The translations under genes and the position numbers were made by a program. Shown one piece after another: positions 1 to 9,800 of a stretch of 64,000 nucleotides of DNA. The notes beneath the pieces are model-generated. The model did no database searches. It was not told where the DNA came from and saw nothing but the letters and a program-made list of their open reading frames with translations. Origin of the DNA: Desulfosporosinus meridiei DSM 13257 (lineage in GTDB: Bacteria > Bacillota > Desulfitobacteriia > Desulfitobacteriales > Desulfitobacteriaceae). Positions within the stretch are counted from its first letter, which is position 1; each line of letters starts with the position of its first letter. The DNA lies in NCBI RefSeq assembly GCF_000231385.2, contig NC_018515.1, forward strand, positions 328,501 to 392,500, written 5' to 3'.

Positions 1-1
1 G

Positions 2-370
2 GCAGAGCGGCTTAGAGAATTATTTTTGCCTAAGTCAATAGATAGCGTAACTATGATTGATGTTATTGAACATTTTGAGAAAGAGGATGCATTAGATGTC
101 TTGAGTCAAGTGGAAGAAATTGCAACCAAAAGAGTGGTTATCTTTACTCCAAGAGGTTTCTTTCGACAACTTGATATCGACCATTATAATTTAGGAGGAG
201 AAAGCTTCCAAAGGCATCGATCAGGATGGGAGGTTGAAGATTTTGAAAAGCTTGGTTATAACACTGTAATTTTTAGCAAGTTCCATGATCATAGTAATAA
301 GGCTTTTTTAGAGGTCTATGGAAAAAATGCTACACCTGTCGATGCCCTTTTGGCTTGGAAAGATTGTTAA
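2..370 (+). CDS. SAM-dependent methyltransferase-like protein, 5'-truncated by window edge
   Basis: The frame is open from base 2, and the first visible start-like codon is a TTG at 26, so the gene begins upstream of the window. The visible part contains the segment TMIDVIEHFEKEDA, which matches the motif after strand beta-4 of class I SAM methyltransferases of the type that modify sugars or lipids. A beta-5-like strand (KRVVIFTPRGFF) follows. The SAM-binding glycine loop would lie upstream and cannot be seen. It sits beside glycosyltransferases and nucleotide-sugar enzymes, so a role in decorating a surface glycan is a reasonable inference. The substrate is unknown. Confidence 0.6.
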   Translation, partial: AERLRELFLPKSIDSVTMIDVIEHFEKEDALDVLSQVEEIATKRVVIFTPRGFFRQLDIDHYNLGGESFQRHRSGWEVEDFEKLGYNTVIFSKFHDHSNKAFLEVYGKNATPVDALLAWKDC

Positions 371-473
371 AATACTGGGGTCAAAATTAGAGTTTCGTGT
401 ATGAGGAACAGACTTTGGAATATATTGTTTACAGAGACTAATAACAGCTTGAATAATACAAGGGATGAGAGTA

Positions 474-1469
474 TTAAGATTGGGCTAACTGATAAAGTAA
501 GGATTCTAACTTATTAGCGGCGTGCCGCCAAGTCCAAGATTGTGCGAACTGTAACCCATTAAGAGCAACACGATTTCGTACTGCTTCCTGAGTTAAAAGA
601 TGAGCGAGTACAAGGGTTAGTTGATGAGTATCACTAGGGGGGACGAGAAAACAGTTCTCCCCATTTTTTGTATAGTCACGATTCCCGCCGTTGTCAGTTG
701 TCACTACCGCAGTTCCACAAGCCATCGCCTCTAAGGGAGGCATTGAAAAAGCTTCAAAGTAAGACGTTGAAACAAAAATGTCTGCTTGAGCGTAGAAACG
801 GGCCATATCGCTGTCTGCTTGAGCTTTCACTATCTCATAGGGAAGAGGTGCTTGGTAGTTTGCTCCTTCCGGGGCTACAACCTGTATATCAAACCCTGGA
901 ACCAATTGTGATAAACCCCTGCATGCTTCCCAAAAATCTTCCGAGCCTTTCCAAGTGTAGCCATGTTCCCTAGAACGAAGAATGTAAGCAATTGTCAATC
1001 TTCCCGTAGAAAGAGACTTTTTTGGACAGGGTGAAAAAACAGAGGTGTCAACCCCTCCAGGAATAACTGTACTGTTTTTCCCAGTTTCTTGGAGAATTAT
1101 TTGGCGATGCCATTCTGATATGGAGATTATCGGAGCATTGATATGGTAAGAAGCTAACGCTTTTTCCTTTTCGGCAACCCATAAGGGTTCATAACCTAGG
1201 CTAAGTCGTACGACGCGGCCTTTTTTTGATTCCCAGGCTGGAAAAACAGTGGGATAAAAATTTGGAAGCAGAAAATCGGCTGAAGGAATTGTAGAGGGAG
1301 TAAGCTCCTTAACTCTTGTAACCTGTGCTCTCAACGGCCAAGCAACCGCAGCCTTTTCTGGAAGTACAATCTCAACGTTGTGCCCTTTATCCATCATTTC
1401 ATTGGCTAACTGATAAATAAAGCGTGTCCCCCCTGTTTCCAAACTTATAACGGGAAAAACTATTTTCAT
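474..1469 (-). CDS. Glycosyltransferase family 4 protein
   Basis: 331 aa, GT-B fold. The N-terminus MKIVFPVISLETGGTRF carries the Gly-rich loop of GT4 acceptor domains. The C-terminal half has the E-x7-E nucleotide-sugar motif (EAFSMPPLE, near residue 240) followed by MACGTAVVTTDNGG, the usual donor-site loop. It probably transfers a sugar from a nucleotide donor to a growing cell-surface polysaccharide. Reading on the minus strand, GGAGG stands about 8 nt before the ATG. It is divergent from the dehydrogenase gene that starts at 1656, and the gap between them must hold both promoters. Donor and acceptor cannot be predicted. Confidence 0.85.
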   Translation of the reverse strand: MKIVFPVISLETGGTRFIYQLANEMMDKGHNVEIVLPEKAAVAWPLRAQVTRVKELTPSTIPSADFLLPNFYPTVFPAWESKKGRVVRLSLGYEPLWVAEKEKALASYHINAPIISISEWHRQIILQETGKNSTVIPGGVDTSVFSPCPKKSLSTGRLTIAYILRSREHGYTWKGSEDFWEACRGLSQLVPGFDIQVVAPEGANYQAPLPYEIVKAQADSDMARFYAQADIFVSTSYFEAFSMPPLEAMACGTAVVTTDNGGNRDYTKNGENCFLVPPSDTHQLTLVLAHLLTQEAVRNRVALNGLQFAQSWTWRHAANKLESLLYQLAQS

Positions 1470-1655
1470 ATTTTGTCCTCCAAAAAGTTATTGTCTTTTC
1501 AGTCTATGTCATTTCGAGCTGCAAGGTTGCAAGATATATGTAAAAATCCATTATTGATTGAATTATTTCTAGTAGATATATGCTTATGTTTGTGTCAACA
1601 AGGAGTGGACTGCCATAACCTATAGTGATGATATTGGGGGAGGATGGTTCCTATA

Positions 1656-2714
1656 ATGAAAATCTGTGTCGTGGGGTTAGGGAATATTGGGTTTAATTTG
1701 TTCGCTTATCTGGACCAGAAATTTGCTGGAGAGGTCATTGGAGTAGATGTGAATGAAAGCCGAGTAAAAGAGCTGCGACGTCAGGGATATAGAGTAACTA
1801 CGGATTATAGGGCGTTAACAGGCATAGATGTATGGTTAATGGCACCTTCTACGGGTGATCAGGGTCAAAATTTGTTTTCAGCTCTAGAGCATATGATAAT
1901 CCGCCCAGGCTCTTTAATCTCTATTGAATCCACTTTGCCTCCTGGAACTATGGTGCGAATTCGGGAGTTTTTAGAAAAAAAGGGATTTGAATTAGGATCA
2001 GATCTTTTCTTAATTCATGTTCCTCACAGAGTAATGTTTGGTGTAGATAAAACCGTTTGTGATACACCAAGAGTAATGGGGGCCTTTACAGAAGAATGTC
2101 TGGAAAGGGGGCGTGAGTTTTATAAACCTTTGGTACCCCTTCTGGTAGAGGTTTCAGATGTTAAAGTGGCTGAGTTATCCAAAGTTGTTGAAAATGTAAA
2201 ACGATATGTGGATGTTGCCTTTGCCCAGGAAATTTATGGGTTTTGCGTTACAAATGACCTGAGTTATGAGGAATTGAGGAAAGCTGTTAATAGTAAAAAT
2301 AATGTTGAACTTCTGGCTACTGATTGGGGAATTGGAGGAGAGTGTCTTCCTAAAGATATGAGTTTTTTAAGAACGGTTTGTTCCTCGGCTTTGTTAGAGG
2401 GTGCTGAGATTGCGGATCAAAACTATAGAGATCGAATCCAAGCACAGGTTGGCCAAGGCAGAGAAGTCTGGCTCAAGGGCATAAGCTATAAAACAGGAGT
2501 TAAGGATCTCAAGCACAGCAGAGGAGTTGATTTAGTTAGCGCTTTAGAGGCAGCCGGAAAAACTGTAAAAGTTGAAGATCCCTTATTTTCTCCTGATGAG
2601 CTACGTGAAGCCGGTTTTAATCCAATCAATCAGCAAGAAGATAATTCTCAAAACATCCAAGAGGATAAAGCTAGAGTAACATTAGATCGTCATAAGGCCT
2701 TAGAACCTAAGTGA
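1656..2714 (+). CDS. UDP-glucose/UDP-ManNAc-type nucleotide-sugar dehydrogenase
   Basis: About 352 aa. The N-terminal Rossmann domain begins MKICVVGLGNIG. ESTLPPGT is the conserved loop of the UDP-glucose/GDP-mannose dehydrogenase family, and GIGGECLPKD carries the catalytic cysteine. The C-terminal NAD-linked substrate domain is short (family members usually run 400-450 aa), so this is a compact member. These enzymes oxidise C6 of a UDP-hexose to a uronic acid using two NAD+. A UDP-GlcNAc 2-epimerase homologue lies 3 kb downstream, so UDP-ManNAcA is a plausible product, but UDP-GlcA is equally possible. An ATG at 1644 overlaps the GGGGGAGG ribosome site, so the ATG at 1656 is preferred. Confidence 0.8.
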   Translation: MKICVVGLGNIGFNLFAYLDQKFAGEVIGVDVNESRVKELRRQGYRVTTDYRALTGIDVWLMAPSTGDQGQNLFSALEHMIIRPGSLISIESTLPPGTMVRIREFLEKKGFELGSDLFLIHVPHRVMFGVDKTVCDTPRVMGAFTEECLERGREFYKPLVPLLVEVSDVKVAELSKVVENVKRYVDVAFAQEIYGFCVTNDLSYEELRKAVNSKNNVELLATDWGIGGECLPKDMSFLRTVCSSALLEGAEIADQNYRDRIQAQVGQGREVWLKGISYKTGVKDLKHSRGVDLVSALEAAGKTVKVEDPLFSPDELREAGFNPINQQEDNSQNIQEDKARVTLDRHKALEPK

Positions 2715-2815
2715 CTAAACTCACTTCAGGAAGTTAGCATTGACCGCTGAGGAAAGTATGAGATTTTCTTCGCATTTCGATTCTTATGATAGAAATAAGT
2801 GTAAAAAGGAGCAAT

Positions 2816-3745
2816 ATGATGGCAAAGATTTTGGTAACAGGCAGCAGGGGCACCTTAGGAACACGATTAGTAGAGGTACTCAAATATAGAGGACACGATG
2901 TTTGGGAAGTCGATTTACAGCATTATCTTGGAGATAAGTATATTAGAGCGGATATCTCTGAGTATCGTCAGTTAGAGAGGGTTTTTGAGCAGGACTATGA
3001 TTATGTTTTCCATCTTGCAGCTGAGTTTGGGCGCATTAATGGAGAGCACTATTATGACACTCTCTGGAAAACAAATGTAATCGGCACAAGGAATATTTTG
3101 GAGTGGCAATTAAAGAAAGGTTTCAAGCTAGTTTTTACAAGCTCTTCTGAAATCTATGGGGAAGCAATAGAGCCTTTGTTAACAGAAGATTTGCCTCTGA
3201 AAAAGACGATTATTCAGCATAATGATTATGCGCTGACTAAGTGGGCAAACGAAGTGCAAGTGATTAACTTTGAAAAAAAATACGAGTCTCCTATCGTCAG
3301 ACTGCGGTTATTTAATGCTTATGGTCCCGGAGAATACTATCATTCCTATAGAAGCGTTGTTTGCCTCTTCATTTATCGGGCATTACAGGGAATCCCATAT
3401 GAAGTTTTTGAAGGGTACTACCGTGTGTTTATGTATGTTGATGATTTAATACCAACTATAGCCAACGTCGCCCATAATTTTAAACCGGGTGAAGTTTATA
3501 ACATCGGGGGAACGGAATATCGTAGTGTCAAAGATTTAAGCGACTTGGTGCTTAAATATACAGATGGTAATCAAAAATTAGTTAAGTATCTCCCTGAAGA
3601 TAAGCACAATACGGTTAGTAAGCGACCAGATATTAGTAAGGCGAAAGCGGATTTGGCACACAACCCCAAAATGTTGCTGGAAGAAGGATTGCCTAAGACG
3701 GTAGAGTGGATGAAAAAGATTTACCTGACGGAGAAGAGGCTCTAG
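2816..3745 (+). CDS. NAD-dependent epimerase/dehydratase (extended SDR)
   Basis: About 309 aa. It has the nucleotide-binding GSRGTLG (GxxGxxG) at the N-terminus, the catalytic serine region FTSSSEIYGE, and the Y-x3-K pair in DYALTKW. These are hallmarks of nucleotide-sugar 4-epimerases and 4,6-dehydratases. The late motif RLFNAYGPGE is also typical. It likely interconverts an NDP-sugar for the surface glycan made by this cluster. AAAAAGGAG sits 4 nt before the ATG at 2816 (an immediate second ATG is at 2819), so an ATG at 2786, which lacks a ribosome site, is rejected. Exact sugar unknown. Confidence 0.8.
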   Translation: MMAKILVTGSRGTLGTRLVEVLKYRGHDVWEVDLQHYLGDKYIRADISEYRQLERVFEQDYDYVFHLAAEFGRINGEHYYDTLWKTNVIGTRNILEWQLKKGFKLVFTSSSEIYGEAIEPLLTEDLPLKKTIIQHNDYALTKWANEVQVINFEKKYESPIVRLRLFNAYGPGEYYHSYRSVVCLFIYRALQGIPYEVFEGYYRVFMYVDDLIPTIANVAHNFKPGEVYNIGGTEYRSVKDLSDLVLKYTDGNQKLVKYLPEDKHNTVSKRPDISKAKADLAHNPKMLLEEGLPKTVEWMKKIYLTEKRL

Positions 3746-3763
3746 ATCTTTTATAGAATGGTT

Positions 3764-3810
3764 TAGTTTACTTCAATGAAGCAAGATCTTATCTTCATTG
3801 AAGTAAACTA
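3764..3810. repeat. Perfect 18-bp inverted repeat (hairpin) between glycan genes
   Basis: TAGTTTACTTCAATGAAG (3764-3781) is matched perfectly by its reverse complement at 3793-3810 across an 11-nt loop. There is no run of T after it, so it is not a textbook terminator. It lies between the epimerase stop and the ribosome site of the glycosyltransferase. It could be a transcriptional attenuator, an mRNA 3'-end stabiliser, or a DNA-binding palindrome. Confidence 0.7.
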
Positions 3811-3831
3811 CTAGATTAAGGAGGAAAAGTT

Positions 3832-4536
3832 ATGCTAACCCCTAAAGTTAGTGTGGTGATCCCTACGTATAATCACTCTCGGTACCTTCCTTATGCTCTG
3901 GAAAGTGTCATTAATCAAAGTTATCCGAATCTTGAGGTAATAGTTATTGATGATGGTTCAACTGATGGAACAGCAGAAGTAATAAAGCCCTATTACTCTA
4001 AGATTAACTATATTTACAAAGAGAATGGAGGTACACCCAGTGCTCTAAATCTCGGCTTATCGAGGGCAACGGGTAAGTATATATGTTGGCTAAGTGCTGA
4101 CGATGCCTTTATTGAAGACAAAGTCTCAAAACAAGTTGGATTGATGGAAAGTGATCCTAGCTTGGGTTTTAGTTACACAAGCTTTATAGTAATCGACGCA
4201 GGCGGAAAAAAACAATATGAGGTTAACTCACCATTTTATCCCAACAAACAGGAAATGGTGACTAAGCTTATGGAGGGTTGCTTTATAAACGGATCCGCTG
4301 TAATGATGAGCACTCAGGCATTAAAGACTGTAGGACATTTCGATGTAGGTCTGCCTCAAGCCCATGATTACGACTTATGGTATCGATTCCTTAGGCATTA
4401 CTCATGTGGTTTTCTTCCAGATCATTTGCTGGCATATCGCTGGCATGGTGAAAATATGAGTAAAAATCCTATTGAAGAATGTTCTGTAATTGTTCAAGAG
4501 AGGGCAAAAAAGTTGTTTCCTGAATGGCTAAATTAA
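3832..4536 (+). CDS. Glycosyltransferase family 2 protein
   Basis: 234 aa, a single GT-A domain. SVVIPTYNHSRYL is the family-2 opening. VIDDGSTDGT is the nucleotide-binding segment, and SADD at about residue 92 is the DxD-type metal site. A C-terminal acceptor-loop region includes the GHFD and HDYDLW motifs seen in rhamnosyl- and galactosyl-transferase relatives. No membrane segment is visible, so it is probably cytoplasmic, acting at the membrane face on a lipid-linked glycan or a protein. AAGGAGGAAAAGTT precedes the ATG. It belongs to the glycan cluster; donor and acceptor are unknown. Confidence 0.85.
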   Translation: MLTPKVSVVIPTYNHSRYLPYALESVINQSYPNLEVIVIDDGSTDGTAEVIKPYYSKINYIYKENGGTPSALNLGLSRATGKYICWLSADDAFIEDKVSKQVGLMESDPSLGFSYTSFIVIDAGGKKQYEVNSPFYPNKQEMVTKLMEGCFINGSAVMMSTQALKTVGHFDVGLPQAHDYDLWYRFLRHYSCGFLPDHLLAYRWHGENMSKNPIEECSVIVQERAKKLFPEWLN

Positions 4537-4555
4537 TTCTGTGAGGAGGCATATA

Positions 4556-5425
4556 ATGGCTTCGCTAACAACCGGATTGATAGAAAATACTAGAGTTTCC
4601 AATATAAAACCCTGTTCAACGATTTCGGTTACAGTAACAAATAAAGAGTCGATAGCCAATACTATTAGAGTAAATGGATATTATTGGACTGGAGAAGTAA
4701 AAAAAGAGTACGTTTTGGATTTGTTGAATTTGGCTCCCGGAGAGGTAGTTATTCAAAACTATTATGCTCTATTTGAGGCTTTTGAATTCCACTTCATCTC
4801 TAGTTTAGATGACGTTGAAATCACGGTTTTAGGTAAGAATGATGCCGGAAGGTCGACCATGAAATATAATATCCTCCCGGTACAACTTTTTTCGCTTGAT
4901 AATGGAATGAGGGTAGAAGTACCTAAAACGGCTATTCCCTCCGCTCTTAACAGAGTCTATCTTTTGGATCCCAGTAGTAGAAGAATATCTGTGATTGATG
5001 GAAACACTCAGACTTTAATAGGAAGTATAATAGTGGGTTCAGGACCTTTAGGGTTAGGGATAAATTCCGTAACAAATCGAATTTATGTTGCAAACTTTGC
5101 CAGTGACAGTGTCTCAGCCATTGACGGAGAAATTAACCAGATAATAACCGAGATTACTGTAGGTTCAAATCCCATGGGGGTGGGGGTTAATCCCCAGACC
5201 AACAGAATATATGTAACAAATTGGGGGAGTCATAGTGTCTCAGTTATTGATGGATTAACTCATACTGTTATAACAACTGTGAGGGTAGAAGCCTTCCCAG
5301 AAGGAGTAATTGTTAATCAAACAGCTAATTTGATTTATATTACTAATCATGGCAGTAACAATGTTACGGTTTTAGACGGAAGTACAAATACTATCAAAAC
5401 GATGGTAGATCTAGAGAGTAGATAA
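4556..5425 (+). CDS. YVTN-type beta-propeller repeat protein
   Basis: About 289 aa. Residues 1-120 form a beta-rich domain I do not recognise. From about residue 125 there are roughly four 42-residue blade repeats containing NRIYVANF, NRIYVTNW or LIYITNH followed by S-V-x-VIDG, the YVTN/NHL-like propeller signature. No signal peptide is visible. Propellers of this kind are usually binding scaffolds, often at the cell surface. Only about half a propeller is present, so it may dimerise or be a shortened gene. GTGAGGAGGC at 4541 is the ribosome site, so the GTG at 4541 is not the start. It is transcribed with the neighbouring glycan genes. Confidence 0.75.
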   Translation: MASLTTGLIENTRVSNIKPCSTISVTVTNKESIANTIRVNGYYWTGEVKKEYVLDLLNLAPGEVVIQNYYALFEAFEFHFISSLDDVEITVLGKNDAGRSTMKYNILPVQLFSLDNGMRVEVPKTAIPSALNRVYLLDPSSRRISVIDGNTQTLIGSIIVGSGPLGLGINSVTNRIYVANFASDSVSAIDGEINQIITEITVGSNPMGVGVNPQTNRIYVTNWGSHSVSVIDGLTHTVITTVRVEAFPEGVIVNQTANLIYITNHGSNNVTVLDGSTNTIKTMVDLESR

Positions 5426-5433
5426 AAATCTAT

Positions 5434-5457
5434 GAAGGAGCAAGTATATGCTCCTTC
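5434..5457 (+). terminator. Short hairpin after the YVTN gene
   Basis: GAAGGAGCA (5434-5442) pairs with TGCTCCTTC (5449-5457) across a 6-nt loop, 9 nt after the preceding stop codon. The following sequence is T/A-rich but has no strong U tract, so it may act as a weak terminator or RNA processing site. Its position argues that the next gene starts at 5489 and not at the ATG at 5432. Confidence 0.4.
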
Positions 5458-5488
5458 TGATTTAAATTTACTGATCACGAAAGGGAAT

Positions 5489-6571
5489 ATGCAAATGAAA
5501 ATTATGACGACCTTGGGTACGCGCCCGGAAATCATTCGCTTAAGCCGGATTATTCCTCTCTTAGATAAAGTATGTGATCATATTTTTGTGCATACTGGTC
5601 AGAACTATGACCAAAGATTAAATGATATTTTTTTTAGGGATCTCGAATTGCGGTCTCCCAATTTTATATTGAATTGTCAGGCTTCAACCACAATGGGCCA
5701 AATTGGTGAAATACTTTATAAGTGTGAACAAGTAATGATCAAAGAAAGACCTGACCGGTTGCTCATTTTAGGGGATACTAACAGTGCTTTAGCGGCTATG
5801 GCAGCTAAAAGGCTGAGTATCCCGGTTTACCATATGGAGGCGGGTAATCGCTGTTATGATGATCGAGTGCCGGAAGAAATTAACCGTAGAGTCATTGATC
5901 ATTGTAGTGATATTCTAATGCCCTACACAGAACGTAGTCGAGCTAATCTTTTGAAGGAAGGAATTGACGGAAATCGTATATTTGTTACCGGAAATCCTAT
6001 TAAGGAAGTCTTGAGTTATTATGCTGATAAGATCAGACAAAGCCAAATTCTCGAAACTTTAGGAGTAAGTTCTAAAAGTTATTTTCTAGTAACCTTACAC
6101 CGAGCTGAAAACGTAGATGATGAGGTGCGTTTTAGCAAATTTATAGCCTCATTTCATAAATTATATAAAGACTACAAAATCCCTCTTATTTGTAGTCTTC
6201 ATCCTCGAACCCGCTCTCAATTGCAAAAGCAAAGTAAGATTCTAGAAGGGGGAGGAATTAAGATTGTAGAACCATTAGGGTTATTCGATTTTGTTTGTTT
6301 AGAGCAAAATGCTTTCTGTGTTCTAAGTGATAGTGGGACGGTTCAGGAGGAGTGTAGTCTATTTAAAGTAGCTAATGTAACCCTAAGAGATGTGACAGAA
6401 CGTCCTGAAACCGTGGAATCGGGAAGCAATATCCTTTCCGGTTGTAAACTGGAAAACATTTTAAGAGCTGTAGAAATTGCAATAAGTATGGGTTGCGATT
6501 GGGAAGCTCCGGTTGAATACCTGGAACATAATGTTAGTAGGAAAGTGCTCAAGATCTTGCTAGGATATTAG
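5489..6571 (+). CDS. wecB: UDP-N-acetylglucosamine 2-epimerase (non-hydrolysing)
   Basis: About 360 aa. It opens MQMKIMTTLGTRPEIIR, the family N-terminus. HTGQNYD, GDTNS, HMEAGNRCYDDRVPEE, TGNPI, LVTLHRAENVDD, LHPRT and SDSGTVQEE are the UDP- and active-site motifs in the usual order. The enzyme interconverts UDP-GlcNAc and UDP-ManNAc through 2-acetamidoglucal. Together with the dehydrogenase at 1656 it could supply UDP-ManNAcA for a surface polymer. The start at 5489 (or 5495) follows AAAGGG. The upstream ATG at 5432 would place a hairpin inside the coding sequence and lacks a ribosome site. Family assignment is firm; whether it is the housekeeping or a glycan-specific copy is unknown. Confidence 0.87.
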   Translation: MQMKIMTTLGTRPEIIRLSRIIPLLDKVCDHIFVHTGQNYDQRLNDIFFRDLELRSPNFILNCQASTTMGQIGEILYKCEQVMIKERPDRLLILGDTNSALAAMAAKRLSIPVYHMEAGNRCYDDRVPEEINRRVIDHCSDILMPYTERSRANLLKEGIDGNRIFVTGNPIKEVLSYYADKIRQSQILETLGVSSKSYFLVTLHRAENVDDEVRFSKFIASFHKLYKDYKIPLICSLHPRTRSQLQKQSKILEGGGIKIVEPLGLFDFVCLEQNAFCVLSDSGTVQEECSLFKVANVTLRDVTERPETVESGSNILSGCKLENILRAVEIAISMGCDWEAPVEYLEHNVSRKVLKILLGY

Positions 6572-6822
6572 AAAACACTATAATTTATTGACTTAAATGA
6601 AATGAGCTGTTTTTCATGAACTTGGTTTATGATGATCAGCTTTTTTGTGCTTGTTGAAGTTATTTTTATTAAAATGGAGATTGCCTTATAAAAAACCAAG
6701 AAAAATAAAGGTTTATGAAATATACTCGCAGAATTAGAGGAATTTTGACAAAGAACATCGAAAGTTCTATTTTAACCGTTTCTATGTTGTCATTACTGCA
6801 TCAAATATGGAGGTGCATAAAG

Positions 6823-9800
6823 ATGAAGTTTGATTACCGAGGTATGATCAACGAAACAATGGATACTTTACGAACGCTATTTAATATCATTGAAGACTAC
6901 GTGTTCATTGTTAATGAGTCTGGATCAATTATTGAGGTCAATGAATCAGCAAGGGAAAAGTTAGGGTATTCCAGAAAAGAGTTGCTAGGGGCAAACATAC
7001 TGCATCTTTATCCCCCTGAACGACATGAAGAGGCTTTTAAATCTGTGCAAAAGATGCTTGAAGGCCAGTTATACAAGAACACGATTCCTCTTTTTTCAAA
7101 GGAGGGTAAATATATTTATGTAGAAACTCGTGTGTTTATTGGCAAATGGCTAGGTAAAAATGTAGCTTTTGGAATAAGTAAAGATATCTCAAAATTTAAA
7201 AATCAGCAGCGTTTTTTTCAATCTATGATTGATGCAATCCCTGATTTAGTTTTTTTCAAAGACAATAATAGATCTTATTTGGGGTGCAATAATGCTTTTG
7301 CCAGCAAATTTATCGGCTTAAGGAAAGAAGATGTCATAAGCAAGAAGGATAGAGATCTACTTGAAGATGACAGTATGGTTGATTTTATTAAGCAAAAAGA
7401 TATTGAAGTGTTAGAATCAGAAAAATCGAGCGTGTATGAACAGAGAATAGCTTTGACAAATGGCAATAGCGCAGATGTCGAAACTGTCAAAACACCATTT
7501 TATGATGAAAACGGCAATGTAGCAGGGCTAATAGGGATTGCTCGTGATATCTCAGAACGAAAACTCGCCGAAAAGCAATTACAGGTTCAAACAGATTATG
7601 CAGAAATGCTGCTGAATACAGTTCCGAGTGCTGTCTTTTCAGTTGATAATAATAAGAAGATTTTAAGCTGGAATAAATGGGCGGAGTATTTAACTGGTTA
7701 CTCCACGGAAGAAGCTGTCGGAAAAAACTGCTCCTTGTTTTCCGAGGATCCTTGTAAAGAGCAATGCGGACTTAAATTAAATGAAGCTTCTCAACCAATG
7801 ATTGGAAAAGTATGTACTATTATTAATAAGGATGGAAATAGAAGATATATATCTAAAAATGTAGCTGTTATTAGAAATAAGATGGGTGAAGTCACTGGCG
7901 GAATTGAGTGTTTTGATGATATTACAGAGAGGATAAAAATTGAGGAACAACTTCGAGAAAGCGAAGAGAGATATTCTGCCATTGTGAACTGTGCCCCCGA
8001 AATAGTAGTAATATTTAAAGTTGGGATAATTGTCTTTGTTAATGATTCGGGCTTAAGAGCTTCTGGATACACAAAAGACGAAGTTATAGGTCAGAGCGTT
8101 CAAAAATTTGTTTCTAAAAAGTCAAATGAACTTATTTTAGAAAATATGAAAAGAAGGTTGATAGGAGACACTATCGGAGATTTTGAGATAGAATTCATTA
8201 AGAAAACAGGAGAGTTATCGAATTTAATTGTCAAGACTTCTCCAATAACCTATGAAAACGAATTTGCCGTGCTTGCAGTATTGGTTGATATTACGGAGAG
8301 AAAACGTGCTGAAGAGGAATTAAATAAAAAAGAAAAGATACTATCCGCTGTTGCCATGTCAATTAAAGAGTTTTTAGATTGCAGTGACTATTTAGTAGCA
8401 GTGACGAATTCCTTTGAATTGCTTGGAACAGCGACTCAGGCCGATAGAATTTATCTGTTTCAAAACTCGACGGATGTGGCTGGAAATCGGTATACTAATC
8501 AAAAAGTTGAATGGAATTCAGGTACATGTGAATCTCAGATAACTAATTCCGACTTACAGGAAATTCCTTTTCCTAAAATATATAGTTTTATTGAACCACT
8601 GATTAGAGGAGAAGCTTATTTTGGAATTGTAAAAGAGCTTAAAGATGACAGAACCCGGGAAATCCTTACGAGTCAAAATATTTTATCCATTGCGGTAATT
8701 CCTGTCTTTGTTAGGGGAGATTTCTGGGGATTTGTAGGTCTTGATGATTGTACTTATGAAAGAAAGTGGTCAGAGGCAGAGTTTTCTGTTTTAAGAGCCT
8801 TTGCTAATTCTTTGGAGAGAGCAATCGAGCGAAGTTTGATCAATGAGGAATTAGAAAAGTCAAAAAAAACCGCAGAGACCGCCAGTATTTTGAAAGGTCA
8901 ATTTCTCGCAAATATGTCGCATGAGATAAGAACCCCTATGAATGGAATTGTTGGCTTTGTTGAACTGCTATGTAGAACAGATTTGACAAGAGAACAAAGG
9001 GGATTTCTAGGGCAAATAAAGTCAGCTTCTAATGCGCTCCTGCTGCTTATCAACGATATCTTAGATTATTCAAAAATTGAAGCAGATAAACTGGAGCTTG
9101 AGAATATCCTGTTTGATATGCATGCCCTTGTAAATGATTCAATAAACCTTTTTGTCCCTAAAGCTAACCGTAAGGGCATCCGAATTAATCTGTTCATTGA
9201 GGGAAATGTTCCCAAATGGTTAAACGGGGATCCTAATAGGTTAAGGCAGGTTCTCAATAATATTGTAGGTAATGCCCTTAAATTTACGGAAGCAGGAGAA
9301 GTTGATTTAAAGCTTTTCCTTAGGGAAGAAAGGGAAAAAAGTGTAAAGATCCAACTTCAAATCAGTGATACAGGAATAGGCATAAGCAAAGAAGTGTTGC
9401 CAAGGTTGTTTACTGTTTTCTCTCAAGCGGATACCTCAACAACAAGGAAGTATGGAGGCACCGGTCTGGGGCTGGCCATTTCTCAACGGATTATTAAACT
9501 GATGCATGGTCAAATAAGTGTAAATAGTGTCTTAGGTAAAGGATCTACATTTTTGATTGAATTAGAATTAAATAAGCACAATGCTAACACAAACCTTAAT
9601 CAGGAGAATATACAGATTCTAAGCAGAGACTTACTTACAACTGACTATGGTGCTCAGAAGGAGTTAAGTGATGAATTTTCAAATGTGGAAAAAGAAGAAA
9701 AAGGTCTGCCAAATAAGGCAATAAGAAATAAAGAATTAACGATCTTACTGGTGGAAGACACTTTAGCGAATCAAAAGCTAGCAATTGTTATGTTGGGACA

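Noticed and set aside
668-973. 101-codon open frame on the plus strand
   Set aside because: It lies antisense inside the family-4 glycosyltransferase gene, which has full domain motifs and a ribosome site; the opposite frame has neither.
6715-6822. 36-residue N-terminal extension of the hybrid kinase
   Set aside because: The GGAGGTG site before ATG 6823 and the start of PAS similarity right after it favour the shorter protein; the extension has only a weak AAAGG.
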